From Candidatus Omnitrophota bacterium (GTDB lineage: Bacteria; Omnitrophota; Gorgyraeia; Duberdicusellales; 4484-171), in NCBI GenBank assembly GCA_021735405.1, contig JAIPHC010000003.1, positions 1 through 39,667 on the forward strand: a DNA stretch of 39,667 bases. Reading direction: 5' to 3'. This document shows, in pieces, positions 8,843-16,514 of this stretch (position 1 is the stretch's first letter; the number at the start of each line of letters is the position of its first letter). Position numbers and translations under genes: made by a program. The notes under the pieces are model-generated. The model worked only from the letters and a program-made list of their open reading frames with translations, was not told the origin of the DNA and searched no databases.

Positions 8843-8953
8843 ATGAAGCCATTTTTAGGTATTATTTTAGAGATTTGTTGTTGTTTGGCTATTATTTTAG
8901 CGGGGTATTTACTTGCGCTGGGGTTAAACTTCTTTTTTCCTTTTAGAATTTAA
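8843..8953 (+). CDS. uncalled 36-aa single-TM small protein between trkA and trkH
   Basis: ATG...TAA, MKPFLGIILEICCCLAIILAGYLLALGLNFFFPFRI; 1 nt after trkA stop, 2 nt before trkH ATG. Confidence 0.55.
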   Translation: MKPFLGIILEICCCLAIILAGYLLALGLNFFFPFRI

Positions 8954-8955
8954 TT

Positions 8956-10440
8956 ATGGTAATTTCTCCCACCAAAAAAGATCTGTCTACAATTTTAAAC
9001 CTCCTGGGAAGATTAATTTTAGGTTTAAGTTTTTTTATGTTGGTACCTCTTTTGGTGGCTGCGGCTATGGCTGAAAGTTCTCCTTTTTTTGATTTTGTTA
9101 TCGGAGCTTCTCTCAGCGGGGCTTTGGGGCTTATTTTGCTGATTTTTTTTCCGATTAGAAACGAAATTTCCTGGATACATACTTTTTTTACAGTCAGCCT
9201 TGGCTGGTTGTTTTTTTCGCTTCTGGGTGCTATTCCTCTTTTTTTATCAGGGCATTTCGGTTCCTTTTTAGATGCTTGTTTTGAGGCGATGAGCGGGTTT
9301 GCTACAACAGGTTTGATTTTAATTCAAGACCTGGATCATTTATCTTTTTCACATAATACCTGGCGCCACCTAACTATGTTTATCGGCGGCCAAGGAATAA
9401 TTTTGGCAAGCCTTTCGATATTAACTCAGGCTAAATCCGTTGCCGTAGGTTTTTATCTTGGCGAAGCAAGGCAGGAGAAAATTTTTCCTAATGTAATAGG
9501 AACCGCTCGTTTTATTTGGAAGGTCAGCTTTATTTTTTTAATTACAGGGGTTACGGCGTATTCTCTGATTCTAAGCAAAACCGGCCTACCTGTACTTAAA
9601 TCAGTTTTTCAGGCTTTTTGGCTCTTTTTTGCCGCTTTTGATACCGGAGGCTTTACTCCCTATAAACAAAGTATAGCTTACTACCATAGTTTCCAATTAG
9701 AAATAGCCACAATTGTTTTTATGATTCTAGGAGCTTTTAACTTTAATTTGCATTTCTGGCTCTGGCATAAAGACAAAAAAGAAATATTTAAAAATTTCGA
9801 GATTAAAACTTTTCTTTTTACTTTTTTTTCCCTGCTTTTACTAGTTTATCTGCCTTTTTTAGGTACCAATTTTACCGGATTGTTCAGGGGCGGTTTTTAT
9901 CAGCTTATATCGGCTCATACTGGCTGTGGTTTTACTAACTTAGAGGAAGGGGTTTTGATGGGGTTTCCTCTGCTTTCGATTCTAGCGGTAATTTTTGCGA
10001 TGATGATTGGCGGAGGGGTATGTTCTACTACCGGCGGGATTAAGTTGATGCGGATTGGAATTATTTTTAAAACTATTTTTGCCGAGATTAAACGCTGGAT
10101 TATGCCTCCCAACGCGGTTTTTAAGGAAAAATACCATCATTTAAATAATCTGCTTTTATCTAATAAGCGGATAAAAGATGCTTTTGTAATTTTTATTTTA
10201 TTTATTATTACCTATGTAGCCGGAGCCTTAATCGCTGTCGGTTTAGGTTATCCGGGGACAGCCGCTTTATTTGAATCGGTTTCTGCGACTGCAAACGTAG
10301 GCTTATCTAGCGGCATAACCAGCCCCGATATGCCAAATATTTTGAAAATAGTATATATAATTCAAATGTGGGTAGGCCGGCTGGAATTTATCGCGGTTTT
10401 TGTTACTTTAGGAGTGTTGTTATCATTCTTTAGAAAATAG
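8956..10440 (+). CDS. trkH: TrkH-family potassium uptake membrane subunit
   Basis: Four pore-loop-like segments: SGFATTGL, FDTGGFT, HTGCGFTN, SATANVGLSSG. Confidence 0.9.
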   Translation: MVISPTKKDLSTILNLLGRLILGLSFFMLVPLLVAAAMAESSPFFDFVIGASLSGALGLILLIFFPIRNEISWIHTFFTVSLGWLFFSLLGAIPLFLSGHFGSFLDACFEAMSGFATTGLILIQDLDHLSFSHNTWRHLTMFIGGQGIILASLSILTQAKSVAVGFYLGEARQEKIFPNVIGTARFIWKVSFIFLITGVTAYSLILSKTGLPVLKSVFQAFWLFFAAFDTGGFTPYKQSIAYYHSFQLEIATIVFMILGAFNFNLHFWLWHKDKKEIFKNFEIKTFLFTFFSLLLLVYLPFLGTNFTGLFRGGFYQLISAHTGCGFTNLEEGVLMGFPLLSILAVIFAMMIGGGVCSTTGGIKLMRIGIIFKTIFAEIKRWIMPPNAVFKEKYHHLNNLLLSNKRIKDAFVIFILFIITYVAGALIAVGLGYPGTAALFESVSATANVGLSSGITSPDMPNILKIVYIIQMWVGRLEFIAVFVTLGVLLSFFRK

Positions 10441-10448
10441 GGACACAG

Positions 10449-11006
10449 ATGAACACAGATAGCATACCAAAAACCAGTTTTTACAGATGCACACAGATTT
10501 TTAAAGGTAAAGGTCTGTTATCATTTTTTATTTTGACGCTAAGCTTTTTATTTTCTTTAACTGTTTACGCCGAAGCCCAAACTATAACTTTAAAATCTTT
10601 AATAAATAACCCGGGAAAATACGACGGGAAGATGGTTTCTTTTGAGGCGGAAGCGATTGGGGACCCGCTTGGCGGCAGAAAAGGAATATGGTTTAATGTC
10701 CAGTCAGGAAAATATAATATGGGAATTTTTGTAAAAAACAAGGATCTTATCAATCAAATCAGCCATTGGGGCAGTTATAAAGAAAGAGGAGATTTGATTA
10801 AGAGTGAAGGTATTTTTTATAAAAATTGCTCTGTTCACGGCGGCAGGGATTTGCATTTGGTTAGCCTTGAAATTGTAGAAAAAGGCGGAATAAGGGATCT
10901 TAAAGCAGCAGAGGGAAAAAAAAGGTTTGCTTTATTTAGTTTTGTAATTTTCTTGACATTAGGATGTATTTATCTTATAAAAATAAGATTATGGCAGCAG
11001 AAATAA
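10449..11006 (+). CDS. signal-peptide / C-terminal TM protein, probable OB-fold-like domain, unknown function
   Basis: Signal-like LLSFFILTLSFLFSLTVYAEA, then TITLKSLINNPGKYDGKMVSFEAEAIGDP, C-terminal TM helix. Confidence 0.6.
   Translation: MNTDSIPKTSFYRCTQIFKGKGLLSFFILTLSFLFSLTVYAEAQTITLKSLINNPGKYDGKMVSFEAEAIGDPLGGRKGIWFNVQSGKYNMGIFVKNKDLINQISHWGSYKERGDLIKSEGIFYKNCSVHGGRDLHLVSLEIVEKGGIRDLKAAEGKKRFALFSFVIFLTLGCIYLIKIRLWQQK
10953..10981 (+). promoter_or_regulatory. near-consensus sigma70-type promoter upstream of pheS
   Basis: TTGACA - 17 nt - TATAAA; expected TSS about 10988, pheS ATG at 10991. Confidence 0.6.
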
Positions 11007-12037
11007 AAACGATAAAAAGTAATTTTCAAAAAGATTTAGAGAACGCAGAAAGCAGAGAGTCTCTAAAGAAATTAAAGATAAAATATTTGGGGAGAAAATC
11101 TAAAATCTCTGAGCTTTTTTCTAATATTCCGAATTTACCCAAGCAAGAAAGAGGCTACTGGGGTAAAGAGTTGAATATTTTAAAGAATCAAATAAGTTCG
11201 GTTATCGAAGCAAGGCTGGCCGGAAAAAGCCAGAAGGAAGAAAAAATTGATCTAACCTATCCGGCCAGGCTGCCGGATCAAGGCTCTAACCATATTTTGA
11301 GCTCGGTTACAAACGATATTTGTTTGATATTTAAAGAGCTGGGTTTTAATATAATTTCCGGAAATGAAGTAGAAGATGAATGGCATAATTTTTCTGCTTT
11401 GAACATCCCTTTGGAACATCCTTCCCGTGATGCGTTTGATACTTTTTACCTGGATTTACCTGAAAAAAACCAAAAAAGCGGAAGCTGGCTGTTACGCAGC
11501 CATACTTCTCCTTCTCAAATTCGAATGATGCAAAAATTAAACCCCCCTTTAGCTGTAGTTTCTCCGGGCCGGGTCTACCGTCCTGATGTGGTGGATGCGA
11601 CTCATTCTTTTATGTTTTACCAAATAGAAGGTTTTGCGGTTGGGGAGAACTTAAGTTTTGCCGATTTAAAAGGGACTCTTCTTTATTTTGCCAAGCAATT
11701 TTTTTCTCAAGAAGTCCAGCTTCGTTTCCGGCCTCATTTCTTTCCCTTTACCGAACCTTCGGCGGAGGTGGATGTATCTTGTGTTATCTGCGCAGGCAGC
11801 CAGGCAGAAGGCGGAGGCAGATGCAGTGTATGTAAGGGTAAAGGTTGGCTTGAAATATTAGGATGCGGGATGATCCATCCCAACGTGCTTGAAGCTTGCG
11901 GGATAGACAGTAAAAAATACCAGGGTTTTGCTTTTGGAATGGGAGTAGATAGAATTGTTATGCAGAAATATCAGATAAACGATATTAGGCTTTTTTATGA
12001 AAATGATCTAAATTTTTTAAAACAATTCCCGATTTAA
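10991..12037 (+). CDS. pheS: phenylalanyl-tRNA synthetase alpha subunit
   Basis: RSHTSPSQIRMM, GRVYRPDVVDATHSFMFYQIEG, GFAFGMGVDRIVM; Cys4 cluster CVICAG...CSVCKGKGW. Confidence 0.95.
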   Translation: MAAEIKTIKSNFQKDLENAESRESLKKLKIKYLGRKSKISELFSNIPNLPKQERGYWGKELNILKNQISSVIEARLAGKSQKEEKIDLTYPARLPDQGSNHILSSVTNDICLIFKELGFNIISGNEVEDEWHNFSALNIPLEHPSRDAFDTFYLDLPEKNQKSGSWLLRSHTSPSQIRMMQKLNPPLAVVSPGRVYRPDVVDATHSFMFYQIEGFAVGENLSFADLKGTLLYFAKQFFSQEVQLRFRPHFFPFTEPSAEVDVSCVICAGSQAEGGGRCSVCKGKGWLEILGCGMIHPNVLEACGIDSKKYQGFAFGMGVDRIVMQKYQINDIRLFYENDLNFLKQFPI

Positions 12038-12041
12038 AAAT

Positions 12042-14045
12042 ATGAAATTTAGTTTAAATTTTTTAAAACAATTTGTCGAAATTAAAGTGTCAGCCAAAGA
12101 ATTGGCCGATAAGTTTACTTCGGCCGGTTTAGAAATCGAAAATTTAAAGAAAATATCAGAAGACTGGGTTTTTGATGCCGAAGTCACCACCAACAGGTAT
12201 GATTGGCTTTCTATTCTCGGGATTGCGCAGGAAGCAGCTGCTGTATTGGGTAAGAATATAAAAATAAATTATCCTAAAATAAAAATTAAACCCGGCCTCA
12301 CGGAAATAAGTATTTCAGCAGAAGATAAAAAAGACTGCCCTTATTATTTAGCCAGGGTAATAGAGGGCATTAAGGTGGCGCCTTCTCCGGATTGGTTAAA
12401 AAAGCTGGTTGTAAATTGCGGTATGGCTTCGGTAAATAATATTGTTGATATTACAAATTATTGTATGCTTAAATGGGGAAACCCCCTTCATGCTTTCGAT
12501 AAAGATAAAATTGAAGGGGATATTTGTATAAGGAGAGCAAAAGATAAAGAAGAGTTTGTAGGTATAGATCAAAAGAGGCGGGTTTTAAGCAAAGAAAATT
12601 TAATTATTGCCGATAGCAAAAAAACTATTGCATTAGCCGGAGTAATCGGCGCTAAGAATACAGAAGTAACTTCTTCAACTGAAAATATATTTTTAGAAGC
12701 GGCTAAATTTTCTCCGATTACCGTAAGGCGTTCACGCAGGCATCTAGGCCTTGATACCGAATCTTCTTACCGGTTCGAAAGAAGAGTGTCTGAGTTTTTT
12801 CTAGATTATGCGTCGCAAGAGGCGGCTGATTTGATTGAAGAATTAGCAAAAGGAAAATTTTCCGGATTTAAAAAGATAGGCAAAAAGACGGAAAAACAGC
12901 CAAAGGATATCACAATAGGATTGGCAAAAATGAAAAACTACCTGGGAACGGATTTTAAAATAAATAAAGTTAAGAAAATTTTAAAAACCCTTAATTTTAA
13001 AATTCAAAAATCAACAACAGATAAAATAAAAGTAAAACCAGCTTTATCCCGGTTTGATATCGAGAAAGAAGTTGATGTTTATGAAGAATTTGCAAGAATT
13101 TACGGTTATGGCCGGATTAAAGCAAAAATACCTTTTTTAAAAAAATCCCAAAAAGATTTTTCTCTTTTAGGCAGGGAGGAAAAATTTTGGGAATTTAAAA
13201 ATAAAATAAGGAGTTTTGTTTCTCTTTCCGGTTTTTCTGAAATTATCACCTATAGCATCGAAAGCAAAGAAGAACTTTCTTTATTTACAGAAGAGAGCGG
13301 ATTAGAACTAAAAAATCCTTTACGCCGGCAGGAAGACAGCCTAAGGCCGGTTTTATCTTTAGGGATGATAAAAGTTGTAAAACATAATTTAAACCGGGGC
13401 AAGTCTAACCTTAATATTTTTGAAATTGCAGATGTTTATCAAAAGAATAAAAACAGCCTTAAAGAAAAACCATTTTTATCTTTAGGTATAAGCGGAGAAA
13501 AAACAAGATTTTTTTTGTTAAAGGGGCAAGTTTTAGCAATTCTAAATTATTTGAATATAAAATCCGTTCAGTTTAAAGAATCCAAAAAGAAAAGTTTCAG
13601 CAATGCTTTGGAAGTTGTTGTCAAAGGCGAAGTTGTTGGTTTTTTGGGTAAAATTAATAAAAAAGAAAAAGAGAAATTTGGGCTAAAAGAAGATTTATTT
13701 ATATCCGAACTTGACTTAAGATTATTAGAAAAATATAAAAGGGATAAAAAATTTAAACCTTTTTCTAGATTTCCGGCTGTTTGGCGGGATATAAGTTTAG
13801 CCATAGAGGAAAAGATAAAGTTTAAAGAGGTTAGGAGAATAATAGAAAAAGAAGGGCAGTATTTAGCGGATTTAGCGGTTATTGATAGTTATCAGAGCCA
13901 AGAATTACCGCCAGGTTATTTTGCTTTTACTTTAAGAATTTTTTACCAGTCAAAACAGAAGACATTAAATTCTAACGAAGTGGATAGTTACCATAATAAT
14001 ATTAGAAAAAAATTGGATAAAAAAACAGGTATAATTTTAAGATAA
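12042..14045 (+). CDS. pheT: phenylalanyl-tRNA synthetase beta subunit, short form
   Basis: MKFSLNFLKQFVEI...; VNNIVDITNYCMLKWGNPLHAFD; C-terminal anticodon-binding fold; goes directly from GLEIENLKK to DAEVTTNRYDWLSILGIAQE. Confidence 0.93.
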   Translation: MKFSLNFLKQFVEIKVSAKELADKFTSAGLEIENLKKISEDWVFDAEVTTNRYDWLSILGIAQEAAAVLGKNIKINYPKIKIKPGLTEISISAEDKKDCPYYLARVIEGIKVAPSPDWLKKLVVNCGMASVNNIVDITNYCMLKWGNPLHAFDKDKIEGDICIRRAKDKEEFVGIDQKRRVLSKENLIIADSKKTIALAGVIGAKNTEVTSSTENIFLEAAKFSPITVRRSRRHLGLDTESSYRFERRVSEFFLDYASQEAADLIEELAKGKFSGFKKIGKKTEKQPKDITIGLAKMKNYLGTDFKINKVKKILKTLNFKIQKSTTDKIKVKPALSRFDIEKEVDVYEEFARIYGYGRIKAKIPFLKKSQKDFSLLGREEKFWEFKNKIRSFVSLSGFSEIITYSIESKEELSLFTEESGLELKNPLRRQEDSLRPVLSLGMIKVVKHNLNRGKSNLNIFEIADVYQKNKNSLKEKPFLSLGISGEKTRFFLLKGQVLAILNYLNIKSVQFKESKKKSFSNALEVVVKGEVVGFLGKINKKEKEKFGLKEDLFISELDLRLLEKYKRDKKFKPFSRFPAVWRDISLAIEEKIKFKEVRRIIEKEGQYLADLAVIDSYQSQELPPGYFAFTLRIFYQSKQKTLNSNEVDSYHNNIRKKLDKKTGIILR

Positions 14046-14065
14046 TTTTTATAAATGTTCTTTAC

Positions 14066-14094
14066 TTGAAAAGAAAAAATAAGCCTGTTATAAT
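14066..14094 (+). promoter_or_regulatory. sigma70-type promoter for the ncRNA
   Basis: TTGAAA - 17 nt - TATAAT, expected start about 14101. Confidence 0.65.
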
Positions 14095-14101
14095 TATAAT
14101 T

Positions 14102-14250
14102 ACCCTGCCTGTTGCGTTGGAGGTGTAAGCGCTACAGCCAACATCAGTCGTAAGGGAGCCAAATTTCTTAAACAAAAGTTTAGGATGCGGTGCCCACTTG
14201 TGTGAGAAGAGGACTGATAGCGTCGGCCTCGAACGGACTTATGGCGGGGT
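14102..14250 (+). ncRNA. structured non-coding RNA, possible 6S RNA (ssrS-like)
   Basis: No ORF; own promoter; ends close as ACCCTGCC (14102-14109) / GGCGGGGT (14243-14250); internal helices GTTGG/CCAAC, TGTA/TACA, ATCAGTC (14143-14149)/GACTGAT (14212-14218). Confidence 0.6.
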
Positions 14251-14266
14251 TTAAATTTATAAAAAA

Positions 14267-15238
14267 ATGATTAAACAACTATCTAATCCAAAATTAAAAC
14301 AACCAGTATTTATAGCCGCCTGGCCGGGCATGGGCGAAGTTGCTTACCGGAGCGCTTTGTTTTTAAAAGAAGCGATGAATTTCAAAGTATTCGCAAAGCT
14401 TGATATGGAAGATTTTTTTAAACCGGCCGCGGTGATAGTCGAAGATGGAATAACCGCAATCCCTAAACCGCCCACGGGTTTATTTTATTATTATAAAGGT
14501 AAGGAAGGACCGGATATAGTTCTTTTTTTGGGCCAGGCTCAGCCTCCTTTGGAACACGCAGAAGAGCTTTCTTTGACTGTAATTAAATTTATTAAAAAAT
14601 ATAAACCACGGTTAGTGGTTACTTTTGCCGCAAAACCGGAATCTGTTGACCATAAGCATAATTCTTCTCTCTGGCTGGCAGCTACCCATCCATCTGTTGC
14701 CAAAAAATTTGAAAAAACTGAAATTAAAATATTAAAAAAAGGCCAAATTAGCGGATTAAACGGTATTATTTTAGGCATGGCTAAACGTAAAGGGCTTAAG
14801 GGCGCTTGTCTTTTAGCCGAGATTCCCTTTTATACTGCACAAATCGAAAACCCTAAAGCTACGGCAGTTATCTTAGACTTGCTTGTTCATTTTTTCCGGA
14901 TAAAACTTGATATTTCTTCTATTTGGAAAAGGGCAAAATTTATCGAAAAAGAAATAGATAAACTTATTAGTTACCTAAAAGGAGATGCCAAACCGGAAGG
15001 CCCCACTCCTTTAAGCGAAGAAGATGTCAGAAGGATTAAAAAAGATTTAGCAGCTTATACCAAGGTGCCTCAATCGGTGAGAAATAATATCGAAAAACTT
15101 TTTAAAAAGGCAAAACGCGATATAGCCGCTGCTAGTGAATTGAAAAAAGAGCTTGATGATTGGAATGTCTATAAAGAATACGAAGACAGGTTTCTTGATC
15201 TTTTTCGCAACAAAGGCAATGATAAGGGAACTCATTAA
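14267..15238 (+). CDS. PAC2 family protein (proteasome-assembly-chaperone-like)
   Basis: WPGMGEVAYRSALFL, PPTGLFYY, GLNGIILGMAKRKGLKGACLLAEIPFY. Confidence 0.82.
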   Translation: MIKQLSNPKLKQPVFIAAWPGMGEVAYRSALFLKEAMNFKVFAKLDMEDFFKPAAVIVEDGITAIPKPPTGLFYYYKGKEGPDIVLFLGQAQPPLEHAEELSLTVIKFIKKYKPRLVVTFAAKPESVDHKHNSSLWLAATHPSVAKKFEKTEIKILKKGQISGLNGIILGMAKRKGLKGACLLAEIPFYTAQIENPKATAVILDLLVHFFRIKLDISSIWKRAKFIEKEIDKLISYLKGDAKPEGPTPLSEEDVRRIKKDLAAYTKVPQSVRNNIEKLFKKAKRDIAAASELKKELDDWNVYKEYEDRFLDLFRNKGNDKGTH

Positions 15239-15343
15239 CTCCTCGTCATTTTATTATTTTTCCAAAAGGTAAGTATGGCAAGAACTTCTAAACCGGGTGT
15301 TATGCAACAAAACAGGTTCAAACGGAAATGTTGCATAAGCTGA

Positions 15344-15426
15344 GCGAGGGTGGCGGAATGGCAGACGCGCTAGCTTGAGGGGCTAGTGGTAGAAATATCG
15401 TAGGGGTTCAAGTCCCCTCCCTCGCA
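15344..15426 (+). tRNA. tRNA-Leu (anticodon GAG)
   Basis: GCGAGGG/CCCTCGC acceptor, long variable arm, anticodon loop CTTGAGG, T-arm GGGGTTCAAGTCCCC. Confidence 0.94.
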
Positions 15427-15447
15427 TATTATTATATAAAGTATAAA

Positions 15448-15579
15448 GGGGACGTTTCCCTCGTTTATAACTTCTTGTTAGCCAATGGTTTATAAACTGG
15501 AATTTTCCGTTTATTTCCGGAAAACGTCGCTTTATAACTCCTTTATCTGCAGTAACTTATAACAGAGGGAAACGTCCCC
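15448..15579. repeat. 132-bp MITE-like element with 15-bp perfect terminal inverted repeats
   Basis: GGGGACGTTTCCCTC at 15448-15462, GAGGGAAACGTCCCC at 15565-15579. Confidence 0.75.
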
Positions 15580-15584
15580 TGAGG

Positions 15585-16514
15585 TTAGTCTTTGCGGCGG
15601 TCGAAAATATATTTACTTTCGGGAAACTTTTTGGCCAGGCCTTTTAATTCCGCGCCCCGTGAGCCTATTTGAGCCACGTGGCTGAAGTCTTTTTCTTCAT
15701 TAGTTATTATTCCTATTGAAATGGTAGGAAAGCCAAATTTTGAATGTTCTCCTTCTCTGGTTTTTGCCTCGATATAGCCTCTTTCTCTATCGGTTGTGTC
15801 AAAAAAATTAGGAGCAAAACTATCAAATTTAGAAATTATATCTTTTGAAATTATTTCCGCTTTTTCAATTGAAGTTATTATCACAAAGTCATCTCCGCCG
15901 ATATGGCCGATAAAGTCGCTAAATTGGCCTTTTTCTTGGACAGAGGCAGCAAGAATCCGGGAAGTTTCCTTGATAACTTCATCGCCTCTGCCAAAGCCAT
16001 AGTAGTCATTTAATACTTTAAAATTATCTATATCTATGTAGAGAACGGCAAATTTTTCATTAGTTTTTAATTTATTTTCCAATTCTTTATTTATAGAAAT
16101 ATTTCCCGGAAGCCGGGTCAGGGGATTGGCGTCAAGATTTAGGCTTGACCTTCTAATTAACATTCTGATTCTTGCGATTAATTCCTGAGGTAAAAAAGGT
16201 TTAGTCATATAGTCGTCGGCCCCGGATTCTAAACCTTTTACCTTATCTTCTACCTCGCCTTTGCCGGTAAGCATAAGAACGGGCAAATTCATAAGCAAAA
16301 CATTTTGTCTTATCTTCTTACAAATTTCGTCTCCGTTTATATCAGGAAGCATATAATCTAATATAAGCAAATCCGGAGTATTTTCTTTTAATTGGATAAA
16401 AGCCTGGCGGCCGGTGTCTGCCCGGAAAACCTCAAATTCACTTTCTAAGGTGGCTTCTATTAAATCCAAGATATCTGTATTATCGTCTACGACTAATATT
16501 TTTAATTTATTCAT
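15585..16514 (-). CDS. response regulator with GGDEF-family (GGDDF variant) output domain
   Basis: KILVVDDNTDILDLIEATL, LDYMLPD, TKPF; LYIDIDNFKVLNDYYGFGRGDEVI, GHIGGDDFVII. Confidence 0.9.
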   Translation of the reverse strand: MNKLKILVVDDNTDILDLIEATLESEFEVFRADTGRQAFIQLKENTPDLLILDYMLPDINGDEICKKIRQNVLLMNLPVLMLTGKGEVEDKVKGLESGADDYMTKPFLPQELIARIRMLIRRSSLNLDANPLTRLPGNISINKELENKLKTNEKFAVLYIDIDNFKVLNDYYGFGRGDEVIKETSRILAASVQEKGQFSDFIGHIGGDDFVIITSIEKAEIISKDIISKFDSFAPNFFDTTDRERGYIEAKTREGEHSKFGFPTISIGIITNEEKDFSHVAQIGSRGAELKGLAKKFPESKYIFDRRKD

